Shown: positions 1 through 10,823 of the stretch, piece after piece | Numbering within the stretch: position 1 is the first letter of the stretch | Layout: every line of letters begins with the position of its first letter | Assembly: GCA_024760905.1 (NCBI GenBank) | Contig: CM045734.1 | Coordinates: 44,494,564 to 44,558,563, forward strand | Source of the DNA: Plotosus lineatus | Lineage: Eukaryota; Chordata; Actinopteri; Siluriformes; Plotosidae | DNA length: 64,000 bases | Reading direction: 5' to 3' | Program-made: the position numbers and the translations under genes | The notes under the pieces: generated by a model | Told to the model about the DNA's origin: nothing | The model's database searches: none | What the model saw: only the letters and a program-made list of their open reading frames with translations

Positions 1-1004
1 CTCACCTGGAAACACAATTAGAGTGTGATCTGAACCATACAAGCCTGACTGACGCTCTAGAGAACTAGAAGTTTGGGTTAGACCTTGCAAAATTATGATC
101 ATTCCCTAGTTTGGTCTTTGCTTCAACAAATCTTTGGCTAGCCTTAATAATGCACACAGAACCATTGAAAACGAGTGGTCATGAATACCTTCCTGTTGAG
201 AGAAGATGATTGAACATACTACAGAGACAAACCAGCAATAAATTGACAGATTTCCTTTTCTTGTGTGGCCACTGCCTAAATCACATCTCGGTGTACTGGG
301 CAAAATCATATCTCCAGCCTCCTGACAGCTCCCAATTATCTCATTGATTCAGGAAGAGAGTGTGGTTAGGCTGAGATGAGCTGTCGTTGCACTGAGCTTT
401 CGGTCACTGCTGAACCATAATAGCAACTCCAGCTAGCAGAGATGCTCTGGCTCTGAGCTGCTGTGACTTCCCAGACCCTAAACTGTATAACTGGACACTG
501 ATTAGACAGACTGGGAGCTAATAGAAAAGGTCTTCAGTCCTCGGTGTACAGTTACCACAGTGTTAAAGATCTGTGATCTTTGAGCTACATAAAGGCTGTG
601 GTAGCACAGGTCTGTTACTAACATGACTGGTACCTTTTAATGCTTTAATATTTAGTAGCTTCCACTTTTTCTCTTGCCTGTGATTAAGACAATTGGAATA
701 ATTATCTTTGGCTTGGAGGTGGCATTCACATTACCGCGTTTGGTGATATTAAGTCCAAATGATAAGAGTGATGTTTTTTTAAATGTGATGTGACAATTAA
801 GCAATTCTCTATAAAAATAAATAAAAACTGTTTATTTTTTCCACAAGAAAATCAATGAAAAGCTGAGAGATTCTGGTTATTCTGGTAAATAATTTGTATA
901 AATGCATGTAATTTTCACTAAATAAACTAAAACAAATATTTTAAAACACTGAAGTCACTGATTTTGGACTGTTGTTGTTTTTTTGTTTGTTTATACCTAA
1001 ATAA

Positions 1005-1006
<2 letters not shown>
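1..1006. other. Unique non-coding sequence, no gene seen
   Basis: I see no coding exon, RNA gene or recognisable mobile element here. The sequence is moderately AT-rich and becomes more so after 640. It ends in an A/T-rich run leading into a TA microsatellite. The 67-codon open frame on the minus strand (106-309) has no recognisable family motif and looks like chance. Confidence 0.6.

Positions 1007-1008
<2 letters not shown>

Positions 1009-1067
<59 letters not shown>
1009..1067. repeat. (TA)n-(CA)n microsatellite
   Basis: A TA dinucleotide run is followed by a short CA run. It lies 10 bases before a Tigger-type MITE, as several TA arrays do in this window. Confidence 0.95.
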
Positions 1068-1076
1068 AAGTATATA

Positions 1077-1530
1077 CAGGGATTCCTCACTTTCCGTGGT
1101 TAATGGGGATCGAGACTCCGCGACCGCCGATTTCTGCGACGTAGGATCGACCCCCCTGACTGATGTATATGTACATGTATATGTGTATGTAATATAAATA
1201 AATACATATTCAATGCTATAACTACTTATAACCACAATTAAACATTCAAAAATAATGCATAAGATGTAAATAAAATATTAATACACACACATTATCTGAG
1301 GTGTGCATCAGTATGTAAGTAGTTTAGTTGGGGGGTTTTGGGTTGTTGTTTTTTTTGTTTGTTTGGGGGGGGGGGGTTTGCATATTTGGCCTTGTTTTGC
1401 AGCATTTTCTTTCATTTTTTCCCTATTTTTGTTAATTTCCTTATTTTTTCATTGTTCGATGAATATTTTTGAAAAACTCGCGATGCAATGAAGCTGGAGA
1501 AACTGAAGCTCAAAGTAGCGAGGGATCACT
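1077..1530 (+). mobile_element. Tigger/pogo-type MITE, copy 1
   Basis: This is a non-autonomous DNA transposon of about 450-500 bp. It opens with a cagggatycctcac terminal repeat preceded by TA and closes with gcgagggatcact, the inverted counterpart. Internal landmarks shared with twelve other copies are the gtaggatcgacccccctgac block, the aaataatgcataagatgtaaat block and the gcataattggccttgtttt block. The terminal sequence and TA target resemble Tigger (pogo) elements. It has no coding capacity. The right terminus is slightly decayed (aa instead of gta). Confidence 0.85.
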
Positions 1531-1543
1531 AAATGTCAATGTA

Positions 1544-2058
1544 CAGGGATCCCTCACTTTCCGCGGTTAACTTGGACTGAGACCCCTTCGCGACCGCCAA
1601 ATTCCACAAAGTAGGATCAACCCCTCTGACTGACATATGCGTACATGTATAAGTGTATATGATATCAATAAATACATATTAAATGCTTATAATAACAATT
1701 AAACATTCAAAAATAATCCATAAGATGTAAATAAAATATAAATACACACATACAGACGCGCACGTGCGCACACACACAGATGTGCTTGCACGAACTCAGA
1801 AGTGCACCACACATGAAAAAGGAAGTAGTTTTGATGGGGGTTTTGGGTTGTTTGTTTGTTTGTTTGTTTTGTTTTTGTTTGTTTAGTTTTTTTTTTGCAT
1901 AATTGGCCTTGTTTTTGTGGCATTTTCCTTAACTTTTTCCCCCATTCTTCCTTAATTTCCTTATTTTTTTAAATTTGATGAATAAAAAAAAACCCCAAAA
2001 AAACCCCACATGCACTGAAGCTGCGTGAAATGAAACGTGAAGTAGCCAGGGATCCCTG
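1544..2058 (+). mobile_element. Tigger/pogo-type MITE, copy 2
   Basis: It starts at cagggatccctcac after TA and ends at gggatccctg before TA, with all the internal landmark blocks of the family. It lies 13 bases after copy 1 in the same orientation, so the two form a near-tandem pair. The following TA begins a long TA array. Confidence 0.9.
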
Positions 2059-2062
2059 TATG

Positions 2063-2066
<4 letters not shown>

Positions 2067-2145
<79 letters not shown>
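2067..2145. repeat. (TA)n-(CA)n microsatellite
   Basis: About 27 TA units are followed by about 12 CA units. The array sits between MITE copy 2 and a Tc1 remnant. Confidence 0.95.
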
Positions 2146-2148
2146 GTA

Positions 2149-2917
2149 TGGAAATGCCAAAATGCCTGAAGTCCAGTGTCAAGTACCCACAGTCAGTGAT
2201 GGTCTGGGGTGCCATGTCAACTGCTGGTGTTGGTCCACTGTGTTTTATCCAGGCCAGGGTCAATGCAGCTAGCTATCAGGAGATTTTTGAGCACTTCATG
2301 CTTCCATCTGCTGAAAAGCTTTATGGAGATGAAGATTTCATTTTTCAGCACGACCTGGCACCTGCTCACAGTGCCAAAACCACTGGTAAATGAACACGGT
2401 ATTACTGTGCTCAATTGGCCTGCCAACTCTCCTGACCTGAACCCCATAGAGAATCTGTGGGATATTGTGAAGAGAAAGTTGAGAGACACCAGACCCAACA
2501 CTGTGGATGAGCTTAAGGCTGCTATCGAAGCATCCTGGGCCTCCGTAACACCTCAGCAGTGCCACAGGCTGATTGCTTCCATGCCACACTGCATTGAAGC
2601 AGTCATTTCTGCCAAAGGATTCCCGACCAAGTATTGATTGCATAACTGAACATAATTATTGGAAAGTTGACCTTTTTTTGCATTAAAACACTTTTTTTTT
2701 ATTGGTCGGATGAAATATGCTAATTTTTTGCGATAGGGATTTTTGTTTTTTCTTTACTTTTTTGCCAAAATTATCAATATTAAAACAATAAAAGGCTTGA
2801 ACTACTTCATTTGTGTGTAATGAATCTAAAATATATGAAAGTCTAATGTTTATCAGTACATTACAGAAAATAATGAACTTTTTCACAATATGCTAATTTT
2901 TTTGAGAAGGACCAGTG
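2149..2917 (+). pseudogene. Tc1-like transposase remnant with right terminal repeat
   Basis: This is the C-terminal half of a Tc1-family DDE transposase plus the right end of the transposon. Readable motifs are GNAK-side EMPKCLKSS, the second catalytic aspartate in FQHDLAPAHSAK, and the catalytic glutamate in SPDLNPIENLWDI. The stop follows FPTKY at 2634-2636. An 8-base deletion near 2390 (relative to the copy at 50555-51485) breaks the frame just after the DLAPAHSAK motif. The N-terminal DNA-binding half and the left end are missing. The right terminal repeat ends tttgagaaggaccagtg next to TA. It cannot encode an active enzyme. Confidence 0.9.
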
Positions 2918-2919
2918 TA

Positions 2920-3258
2920 TGACCTCACTTTCCATGGTTAATTGGGACAGAGATCCTCCGCGACCGCCAAATTCCATGAAGTAGAATCACACCCCCACCC
3001 CGACTGACATATACGTACATGTATATGTGTATGTAAACTGCGCACGCATGCAGATGCACGCCTCACAAAAATGCAACTACTTTTCATAGGTTTTGGGTTG
3101 TTTTTTTTTTTTTTTGTTTTGTGTTCGTTTTATGTTTTTTGCATAATTGGCCTTGTTTTTGCAGCAATTTCCTTATTTTTTAATTCAATGAATATTTAAA
3201 AAAAACGTGATGCACTGAAGCCGCATGAATTGAAGCACGGAGTAGCGAGGGATCCCTG
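2920..3258 (+). mobile_element. Tigger/pogo-type MITE, copy 3 (left end decayed)
   Basis: The body blocks and the right terminus (gcgagggatccctg before TA) are present. The left terminus is only partly recognisable because it abuts the Tc1 end. The CA-rich internal part is short in this copy. Confidence 0.8.
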
Positions 3259-3260
3259 TA

Positions 3261-3305
3261 TGTGTGTGTGTGTGTGTGTGTATGTATATATATATATATA
3301 TATAT
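3261..3305. repeat. (TG)n-(TA)n microsatellite
   Basis: A TG run passes into a TA run. It fills the gap between the right end of MITE copy 3 and the start of the RTE LINE. Confidence 0.95.
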
Positions 3306-6274
3306 AAAAAATGCAGCCATGAGGGGAGGCACAAACAAGTGTCCGCCCTCACGCTGGTCCCAACCCCAGATAAATGCAGAGGGTTGCGACAGGAAGGGCA
3401 TCCGGCGTAAAACTTTTGCCAGAATACAAAATGCAAACCGTAAAGACAAATTTCATACCGGATCGGTCGAGGCCCTCGTTAACAACGACCGCCATCAAGT
3501 GCTGTTAACCAACAGGGTGCTGGTAGAAATTGGACTACTGTTGGTCGAAGAAGGAGAGGCGGGAGGCGTCTCCGTAGGCAGAGAGAGAAGAGGAAAAGCA
3601 TGAGTCTAGGACTGAGTTTAGGAACTTTTAATGTTGTAACTATGACAGGAAAAAGTAGAGAGCTGGCTGACATGATGCAGAGGAGGAAGGTGGACATACT
3701 TTGTGTTCAGGAGACCAGGTGGAAAGGTATCAAGGCTAGACGCTTAGGAGCAGGGTTTAAGCTGTTTTATCATGGTGTGGATGGGAAGAGAAATGGAGTA
3801 GGAGTCATCTTGAAGGAGGAGTTTGTCAGGAATGTTCTAGAAGTGAAAAGAGTGTCAGACAGAGTGTTGAGTCTCAAGTTAGAAACTGAAGGTGTGATGT
3901 TCAATGTTGTTAGTGCTTATGCCCCACAGGCAGGATGTGAGCTAGAAGAGAAGGAGAGATTCTGGAGTGAGTTAGATGAAGTGATGCAGAGTACCCCCAG
4001 AGGTGAAAGAGTGGGCATTGGTGCAGACTTCAATGGACATGTTGGTGCACGAGGAAGTGATGGGCAGGTTTGGTATCCAGGACAGGAACACAGAAGGACA
4101 GATGTTGATATATTTTGCAAAAACGATGGAAATGGCTGTGGTGAATACTTTCTTCCAGAAGAGACAGGCGCACAGGGTGACTTATAAAAGTGAAGGTAGG
4201 AGCACACAGGTAGACTACATCTTGTGTAGGCGATGTAATTTGAAGGAAGTCAGTGACTGCAAAGTAGTAGTGGGTGGGAGTGTTGCAAAACAGCATCGGA
4301 TGGTGGTGTGCAGGATGACGCTAATGGTAAGAAAGGTGAAGAAGGCAAAGGCAGAGCTGAAGACAAAGTGGTGGAAGCTAAAAAAGGAAGAGTGTCATGT
4401 TGTCTTCAAGGAGGAGTTGAAACAGGCTTTGGGTGGTCAGGAAGTGCTTAGGTATGACTGGACAACTACAGCTAATGTGATCAGGGAGACAGGTAGGAGA
4501 GTACTTGGTGTGTCCTCAGGAAGCACAGTAGATAAGGAGACTTGTTGGTGGAATGAGGAAGTGCAGGAGTGTGTACAAAAGAAGAAGATCGCTACGAACA
4601 AGTGGGACATTGAGAGGACTGAAGAGAGTAAACAGGAGTACAGGGAGACACAGCGTAAGGTGAAAGTAGCGGTGTCAAAGGCCAAACAGAGGGCGTATGA
4701 TGACTTGTATGCTAGGTTGGACAGTAAGGAGGGAAGGTTAAGGGCAGGGTGGGAAATGTATTGACTGATGACAGAAGTGTGCTGGAAAGATGGAAAGAGT
4801 AATTTGAAGAGCTGATGAATGAGGAAAATGAGAGAGAAAAAAGACTACAAAAGGTGACTGTTTAGGACCAGGAAGTAGCAAAGATTAGTAAGGGAGAAGT
4901 GTGGAGGGCATTGTAGAGGATGAAGAATGGAAAGGCAGTTGGTCCTGATGACATACCAGTGGAAGGATGGAAGTGTCTAGGGGAGGTAGCAGATTTTCAA
5001 CAAGGTCTTAGAGAGTGAGTGGATGCCAGGAGAAGTGTGCTTGTGCCCATTTTTAAGAACAAGGGAGATGTGCAAAGTTGTGGCAACTACAGAGGGAAAA
5101 AGTTGATGAGCCATAACATGAAGTTATGGGAAAGAATAGTGGAAGCTAGACTAATGGCAGAGGTCAGCATTTGTGAACAACAGTTTGGTTTCATGCCAAG
5201 AAAGAGCACTACAGATACAGTGTTTGCCTTGAGTATGTTAATAGAGAAGTACAGAGAAGGTCAGAAGGAGCTGCATTGTGCCTTTGTGGATTTAGAGAAA
5301 GCATATGACAGGGTGCCGATAGAGGAACTGTGGTATTGCATGAGGAAGTCTGGAGTGGCAGAGAAGTATGTTAGAGTGGTGCAGGACATGTATGAGAGAT
5401 GTAAGACAGTGGTGAGGTGTGCTGTCGGTGTGACAGAAGAGTTCAAGGTGGAGGTAGGACTGCATCAAGGGCCAGCTCCCCTTCTCGTTTGCTATGGTGA
5501 TTGACAGGCTGACAGACGAGGTTAGACAAGAATGTCCATGCATTATGATGTTTGCTGATGACATTGTGATCTGCAGTGAGAGCAGAGAACAAGTGTAGGA
5601 AAATCTAGAGAGGTAGAGGTATGCCCTGGAAAGGAGAGGAATGAAGGTTAGCCTCAGGGAGCAGGTTAAAGGGGGTGGAGGATTTTAAGTACTTAGGCTC
5701 AACAAGCCAGAGCAATGGAGAGTGTGAAAAAGAGGTGAAGAAGCGTGTGCAGGCAGGTTGGAATGGTTGGAGAAAAGTGTCCGGTGTGATGTGTGATAGG
5801 AGAGTATCGGCAAGAATGAAAGGAAAAGTGTACAAGACGGTGTTGAGGCCAGCGATGTTGTATGGTTTAGAAACAGTGGCCCTGGGGAAAAGACAGGAGG
5901 TAGAGCTGGAGGTAGCAGAGATGAAAATGTTGAGGTTCTCTTTGGGAGTAACGAGGATGGACAGGATCAGGAATGAGTATATCAGAGGGACAGCACATGT
6001 TAGAGGTTTTGGAGACAAAGTCAAAGAGGCTAGATTGAGATGGTTTGACATGTACAGAGGAGGGATAGTGAGTATATTGGTAGTAGGATGCTGAGGTTGG
6101 AACTACCAGGCAGAAGGCCAAGGGGAAGACCAAAGAGAAGATTTATGGATGTGGTGAAGGGGGAAATGAAGGTAGTTGGAGTAAGAGTAGAAGATGCAGA
6201 GGATAGGGTGAGATAGAGGCGGATGGTTTGCTGTGGCGACTCCTGAAGGAAAAAGCCGAAAGGAAAAGAAGAAG
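3306..6274 (+). mobile_element. RTE-type LINE, nearly full length, inactive
   Basis: A non-LTR retrotransposon with its 5'UTR (3306-3599, starting atgcagccatgagggg), a degenerate single ORF, and the 3' tail ctgtggcgactcctgaaggaaaaagccgaaaggaaaagaag. The ORF contains an apurinic-type endonuclease domain followed by reverse transcriptase and a C-terminal segment typical of RTE-clade LINEs. Unlike the younger 3'-truncated copies it preserves the 5' end, so it is the reference for the family here. Several internal deletions shorten it to about 3 kb. Confidence 0.9.
3600..6247 (+). pseudogene. RTE LINE ORF: endonuclease plus reverse transcriptase, disrupted
   Basis: The start is the ATG at 3600 (MSLGLSLGTFNVV), the same start used in the miniature RTE at 53046-53487. 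Endonuclease motifs: QETRWKG with the catalytic glutamate near 3710, ADFNGHVG near 4025, VDYILCRRC near 4215 and a KQHRMVV histidine near 4295. Reverse transcriptase motifs: VGPDDIPVE near 4940, [12 protein letters not shown] with a catalytic aspartate near 5285, and MMFADDIVIC with the aspartate pair near 5550. The frame is broken near 4050 (shift), near 4755 (about 70-100 bp lost), near 4990 (loss around the VDFLTR segment) and near 5660 (loss before FKYLGST), and there are stops such as 4861-4866 and 5597. The family product would act in reverse transcription of its own RNA at a nicked target. This copy is dead. Confidence 0.9.
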
Positions 6275-8070
6275 ACTGTAGCTACTCATGAAAAGTGTTT
6301 GTGGTACTATGCAGAGCACCTTTAAAAACTTAAAGGGCTATCTATCTCCTTCTTTATCTTGGTCAAGTTTCTGTTGGATTCAAAACCTAAGTGAGGTACA
6401 CTGGGGCTTATTTTGGAATAAAGCCCAGGTGGGTTGCCATGTCTTCATTCATACTGCTGGGAAATTAAGCATAGCAATCAACATAGGACTTTCCCTAACA
6501 AAAAAAAAAAAACAAAACAAACTTTTTCGGTCTCTGAACATTTAAACAAAACTATCCACTACATTAATCTTACAAGATTAATTAAACTATAACCACTCAG
6601 GCAATTTTTAAAAAAAAATTACACAATTCATAGCACACCATAATGAAAAACAATTAGTTTTTTCCTTCCGTTTTATTATTCTGGCTCATTTTAATATTAG
6701 TATGTCAATTTCAGGAGTCGTTTGCAGTGCAGGTGATTGTCACGCACAAGGTTATTGTTTTGCAGCATTGAGCTGACAAGTATGGCAATAAATCAGCCAC
6801 TTGTTCTCTACCTTATGTAGTAATAACATGGCTGACTGACCTCAGTGGGAAAGCGTCACTGATTTACACTATGTCTCTGTCAGGACTGTCTCAAGGAAAT
6901 AAGTATATGAGAATCCCCTGATCACCAGAGGTGGAACGTACAGTTAGCCAGTAGAAGTCCGTAGAAAAAAGAGGAAACGGTTTCACACGGGACTTTTTTA
7001 TGTCGCAGAAAGCCCAACGTCCTCATACCTGTGAGGTCTGCTCGATTGTGTATAAGAGATAGTTTGAAGGAATTTCTGTACTTGCTGTGGAAAACGTACC
7101 AGCATGGAATGAGATGGGAAGGGAAGAAAAAGAAAAATAGGAGGAGGAGGAGGAGGAGGAGGGGGTGGTGGCTTGTTGCAGTATGACAATGATTAATGTC
7201 TTTGAGGACAGGGCTACCTGCTACAGAGGGAGGCCAGAGGGTGAATGATGAAATGGTGCATTGTAATTTGGCAGCGTGTACTATAATGAATAATACAAGG
7301 TCCAATGGAACACCCCTCCAACCCCCTCCCTCATTTTTTTGTTTCACGTTTTTCTTTCTCACCTCATTCCCTTGTGCAATCTACATGCCCTTGCAAAGCG
7401 ATACAACACACCTGTTCTTTAATTTGAGCCCATACACCTTCTTTATACAGTAATTTTTTTCACTATGGTTAGATCTCAGCTGCATGGCTCATGGTTTCAA
7501 CAAAAGAAAACAACAGAAAAGAATCTTGTAACATGGTAATCCACCTGGGATTTTACATCAGAAGATATAAGAACAAGGACAGATATTGATTACCTCTGTA
7601 ATGTATATTTGGTTTGGACCTGAAATATATCTTAAAACTCGACAGTATATCATGCTAGTTTTAAACATTAACTTCCATTCCCACTGCCAACATTTTTTTT
7701 TCTCTCGACTCAGAGTCTCTTGTGGGTTGGTTGCTTGGCAGTGGCAGTGAATAGTGAGCTATGGCCTTGCAAACTGTATCCAATTACAGAACATATGCAA
7801 AACAACCTGTTTAACCACAAATCTATGTGGACAAAACCCTTGGCACAGTTCTACAGTTCTAGCCCCTTATAACGCAGTCGACTTTTCCTCATTCCCATTG
7901 GTTGTAACTGCAACACTTTATTTGTTATTTGCTTGAATTTCTGAGTGACTTTCCTGCTAATTCACATCACTGTTGTCTATTTGCTGAAGCTGGTAAAACA
8001 TGGTTAGTTTTTCTGCAGCAATCATATTGCCAATTATACAAATTAGTATAACCTAAATAATAATAACAAT
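6275..8070. other. Non-coding sequence, no gene seen
   Basis: I found no coding exon or classifiable element. An AGG-rich run lies at 7139-7167, and A/T homopolymers and AT-rich stretches occur throughout. The open frames on both strands around 6922-7453 come from this simple sequence and have no recognisable family motif. Confidence 0.55.
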
Positions 8071-8071
8071 A

Positions 8072-8648
8072 CAGACACTCCCCAAGTTACGTTTTAGTTC
8101 GGTTCTGGACAGCCGAACGTCAGGTGAAAAAAAAAAAAAACACAATTTGTTACTGTATATTCTAGTGACGCATGACGTTCATACTGTACTATACATCCAT
8201 AAATACCATTACCGTATCTCATAAAACACCCCTAAATCAATTGTTGTAAACATAACATTGTAAAATAATATCAAATATATCAAATAATATCAACATTAAT
8301 TTCAAATAAATTCAAGCAAAATACTGTAGATAAATTTTAATCAAATTCACTCATCAAATATCAAATGTAGTATGAAATATAACCTTTAACATTCTCTGTG
8401 ATTCGATCTTTCCGCTTGTAAATGGTTCTGATGGTCGACGGAACCATTTGGAAGAAACATGCGACGTTCACATGTTTTTCAACAGCATCAATTTTCTTGA
8501 TAATAGTCATCTTTGTTTTTAACGAGATGGCTTGCCGCTTTTTCTGATTACCACTATCCACGAGTAGGCTTACACTTCTGACCAACCATATTTGCTTAGG
8601 GTTACAAAAAATACGTAAAACTAATGAACGTAAGTCAGGGAGCGTCTG
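8072..8648 (-). mobile_element. Tigger/pogo-type element, internally deleted
   Basis: The left end is cagacactccccaagttacg after TA. The right end, taagtcagggagcgtctg, is its inverted complement. At 577 bp it is far shorter than an autonomous Tigger. It keeps a helix-turn-helix fragment of the transposase on the minus strand, which ties this terminal-repeat type to the pogo group. It is a different family from the cagggatccctc MITEs. Confidence 0.8.
8361..8585 (-). pseudogene. Tigger/CENP-B-like transposase N-terminal helix-turn-helix remnant
   Basis: The 74-residue frame contains KRQAISLKTKMTIIKKIDAV followed by EKHVNVACFFQMVPSTIRTI and a basic KRKDRITENVKG segment. This is the pattern of the N-terminal helix-turn-helix that pogo/Tigger transposases share with CENP-B. 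The rest of the transposase (second DNA-binding domain and the DDE domain) is absent, so the piece has no catalytic function. It lies wholly inside the 8072-8648 element and is read on its minus strand. Confidence 0.75.
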
Positions 8649-8650
8649 AA

Positions 8651-8704
8651 ATAATAATGATGATGATGATGATGATGATGATAATGATGGTGATGTTAAT
8701 AATA
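8651..8704. repeat. (ATG/ATA)n trinucleotide repeat
   Basis: An imperfect run of ATG and ATA units lies between two transposons. Confidence 0.85.
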
Positions 8705-8707
8705 ATA

Positions 8708-9157
8708 CAGGGATCCTTTACTTTCTGCGGTTAATGGGAATCGAGACTCCCCCGCGACCACTGATTTCTGCGAAGTTGGATCGACCCCCCCCCCCAATGA
8801 ATAGCTTAATAATAAATTCTTATTCATTGCTATAAATGCTTATAAAAACAAACATTCAAAAATAATGCATAAGATGTAAATAAAATATAAATGCACACAC
8901 ATACAGATGCGCGTGTGCACACACCGATGCGCGCGCACACACTCAGATGCGCACCTCACATAAAAACGTAAGTAGTTTTATTGGGTTGTTTTTTGTTTGT
9001 TTGAGATTTATTTTGCATAATTGGACTTGTTTTGCAGGATTTTCCTTAACCTTTCCCTATTTTTCCTTAATTTCCTTTTTTTTGATGAATATTTTTGAAA
9101 AATCTGCGATGCACTGAAGCCGCAGAAACTGAAGCACGAAGAAGCGAGGGATCCCTG
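8708..9157 (+). mobile_element. Tigger/pogo-type MITE, copy 4
   Basis: It starts cagggatccttt after TA and ends gagggatccctg before TA, with the full set of family landmark blocks. It is one of the cleaner copies. Confidence 0.9.
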
Positions 9158-9263
9158 TAATAATAATAGATATGATCTTCAAATGACAGCACAGGAGCAA
9201 CTGACAAAATTCAATTTTTCAATCTGTTTCCATTACACACCCACTCACTCGAACTGTCTAATA

Positions 9264-9553
9264 CTATTATGGTCGCCAGGATCTCAGCCGAAATTGGATG
9301 AAGGCGGGGTTCACCCTAAACAGCTTACCAGACTATCGCAGGCCAACACACAAACAACCATTCACAGTCACATTCACACCAAAGGGCAATTTGGAACATC
9401 CGATTAGCTTAATTTGCACGTCGTTGGACTGTGGGAGGAAGCTGGAGTATGTGGAGTAAACACACACAAACAGAGAGAACATACAAACTCCACACAGAAA
9501 CCATCTCACTGTGAGGCAGATGTGCTAACCACTACACCACTGTACAACCCTCC
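9264..9553 (-). mobile_element. tRNA-derived SINE of the cggcacggtgg type (SINE-2), minus strand
   Basis: Read on the minus strand this matches the common fish repeat: a tRNA-like head with a gttagcac box, then gtggagtttgtatgttctctc, then a cctcccacagtcc block and the gctgagatcctggcgacc tail region. It is decayed and has no clean target duplication that I could see. Confidence 0.8.
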
Positions 9554-9634
9554 ATCACACAGAAATGGTGAAGTAAATTGTGTTGTTGGGGAGAAAAATG
9601 ATCAAGAATCCCAACATAACTGCTTTCTTGGAGG

Positions 9635-9800
9635 TACAATGTGGCTCAGTGCTTAGTGCTGTCTCTCCACAGCGAGATGGTCCAGGCGTGTGTAGAGTTC
9701 GTATGTTTCTCCGAATACTTGCATTGGCTACTATAACTTTCTCATATGTGTGAATGGTTGTGAACTCTGCCAAGGAGGTTATGATTTCATTGATGTGAAA
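9635..9800 (+). mobile_element. SINE-2 fragment, 5' part
   Basis: The stretch atgtggctcagtgcttagtg through ctctccacagcgagatggtcc is recognisable as the SINE-2 head. The following sequence is strongly diverged. Confidence 0.55.
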
Positions 9801-10172
9801 TATTTTTTCTGTCAACTGTATTTTTATTTTTCAGACCAATGTGTAATTTTGTTTATGGGTTTGTGATCACCCAAGGATGTTTCCATTAAATATCTAAGGG
9901 CCCATGCAAAAAGCTTCTCTCTTATAATGAGGGTATTAGGGGTGGTGGTGGATTTCAACAGATTTAAATGGGATTTACTGAAGTTGAGCGGAATTACACG
10001 TCCGATTTGGATGGAATTTGTTCTGTATACAGTGATCCCTCACTACTTCGTGCTTCAGTTTCTGCGACTTCAGTGCATCGTGGGTTTTTAAAAAAATATT
10101 CATCGAAAAATCCCACAAAACAAAGCCAATTATGCAAAAAACCCCAAACAAACAAAAAAAACTACTTGCATC

Positions 10173-10177
<5 letters not shown>

Positions 10178-10226
<49 letters not shown>
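10178..10226. repeat. (TG)n microsatellite inside a MITE
   Basis: About 24 TG units occupy the position where other family copies have a short tgtgtgtgcgcgcgc segment, so the array arose within the MITE. Confidence 0.95.
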
Positions 10227-10236
<10 letters not shown>

Positions 10237-10358
10237 TCTGTATGTGTGTGTATTTCTATTTTATTTACATCTTATGCATAATTTTTGAATGTTTAATTGT
10301 TATTATAAGCATTCATAGCGTTGAATATGTATTTATTGATATTATATACACATATACA

Positions 10359-10715
10359 GGGGCAGTGGTGGTCTAGTGGTATAGGGTGCTGGATCGCTGA
10401 TCCAAAGGTTGGGGGTTTGAATCCCACTCTCCACAAGGTTGTCACTGTTCCCCCCAGTGCAGCTAAGTGGGTTATCAAAGGCGGGCCATGTCTGTCACTG
10501 TCTATGTTGAGAGGTTCATGTAAAAGAACCATTGCTGACTTTCGTAAAGAGTAGCTGCAAAGCCGTCAGCGTGTTTATGTTCCTTGCTAAAAAGGTTGTG
10601 GCAGGAAGGGCATCCGATGTAAAAACCTCTGCCAAATCAAACGTGTGAATCAGATGATTCGCTGTGGCAACTCCCGAATAAAAGGGAAAAAGCCGAAAGG
10701 AAGACAGACAGAGAA
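10359..10715 (+). mobile_element. SINE-1, full length: tRNA head, RTE 5'UTR piece, RTE 3' tail
   Basis: The head holds an RNA polymerase III A box (tggtctagtggt) and B box (ggtttgaatcc). A family-specific body follows (cagtgcagctaagtgggtta, aaaagaaccattgctgac). The segment 10593-10642 (caggaagggcatccgatg) is homologous to the RTE 5'UTR at 3383-3430. The end, gctgtggcaactcccgaa through aaaagccgaaaggaag, matches the RTE 3' tail. A tail shared with an RTE LINE suggests mobilisation by that LINE. It is inserted in MITE copy 5. Confidence 0.9.
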
Positions 10716-10823
10716 ACATGTACGTATACGCCAGTCAGGGGGGTCGATCCTACTTCGCGGAAACCTACTTCGCGGTCTGGGGTGTCTCGGTCCCCATTAA
10801 CCACGGAAACTGAGGGATCCCTG

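Larger units (their letters stand above)
10030..10823 (-). mobile_element. Tigger/pogo-type MITE, copy 5, with a SINE inside
   Basis: It is in reverse orientation: it starts cagtgatccctcactacttc after TA and ends gagggatccctg before TA. Its CA/TG-rich internal part has expanded into a long TG array at 10178-10226. A full-length SINE-1 splits it at 10359-10715; the MITE sequence resumes at acatgtacgtatacgccag. Confidence 0.9.

Noticed and set aside
2030..2272. Open frames rich in YI, HT or CV pairs (also at 927, 3180, 27025, 38277, 39944)
   Set aside because: They are translations of TA, CA and TG microsatellites and their flanks.
10376..10425. A tRNA gene at the SINE-1 head (A and B boxes present)
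   Set aside because: The boxes belong to a SINE head joined to a SINE body. The cloverleaf is degenerate and the unit is repeated with the same 3' tail.
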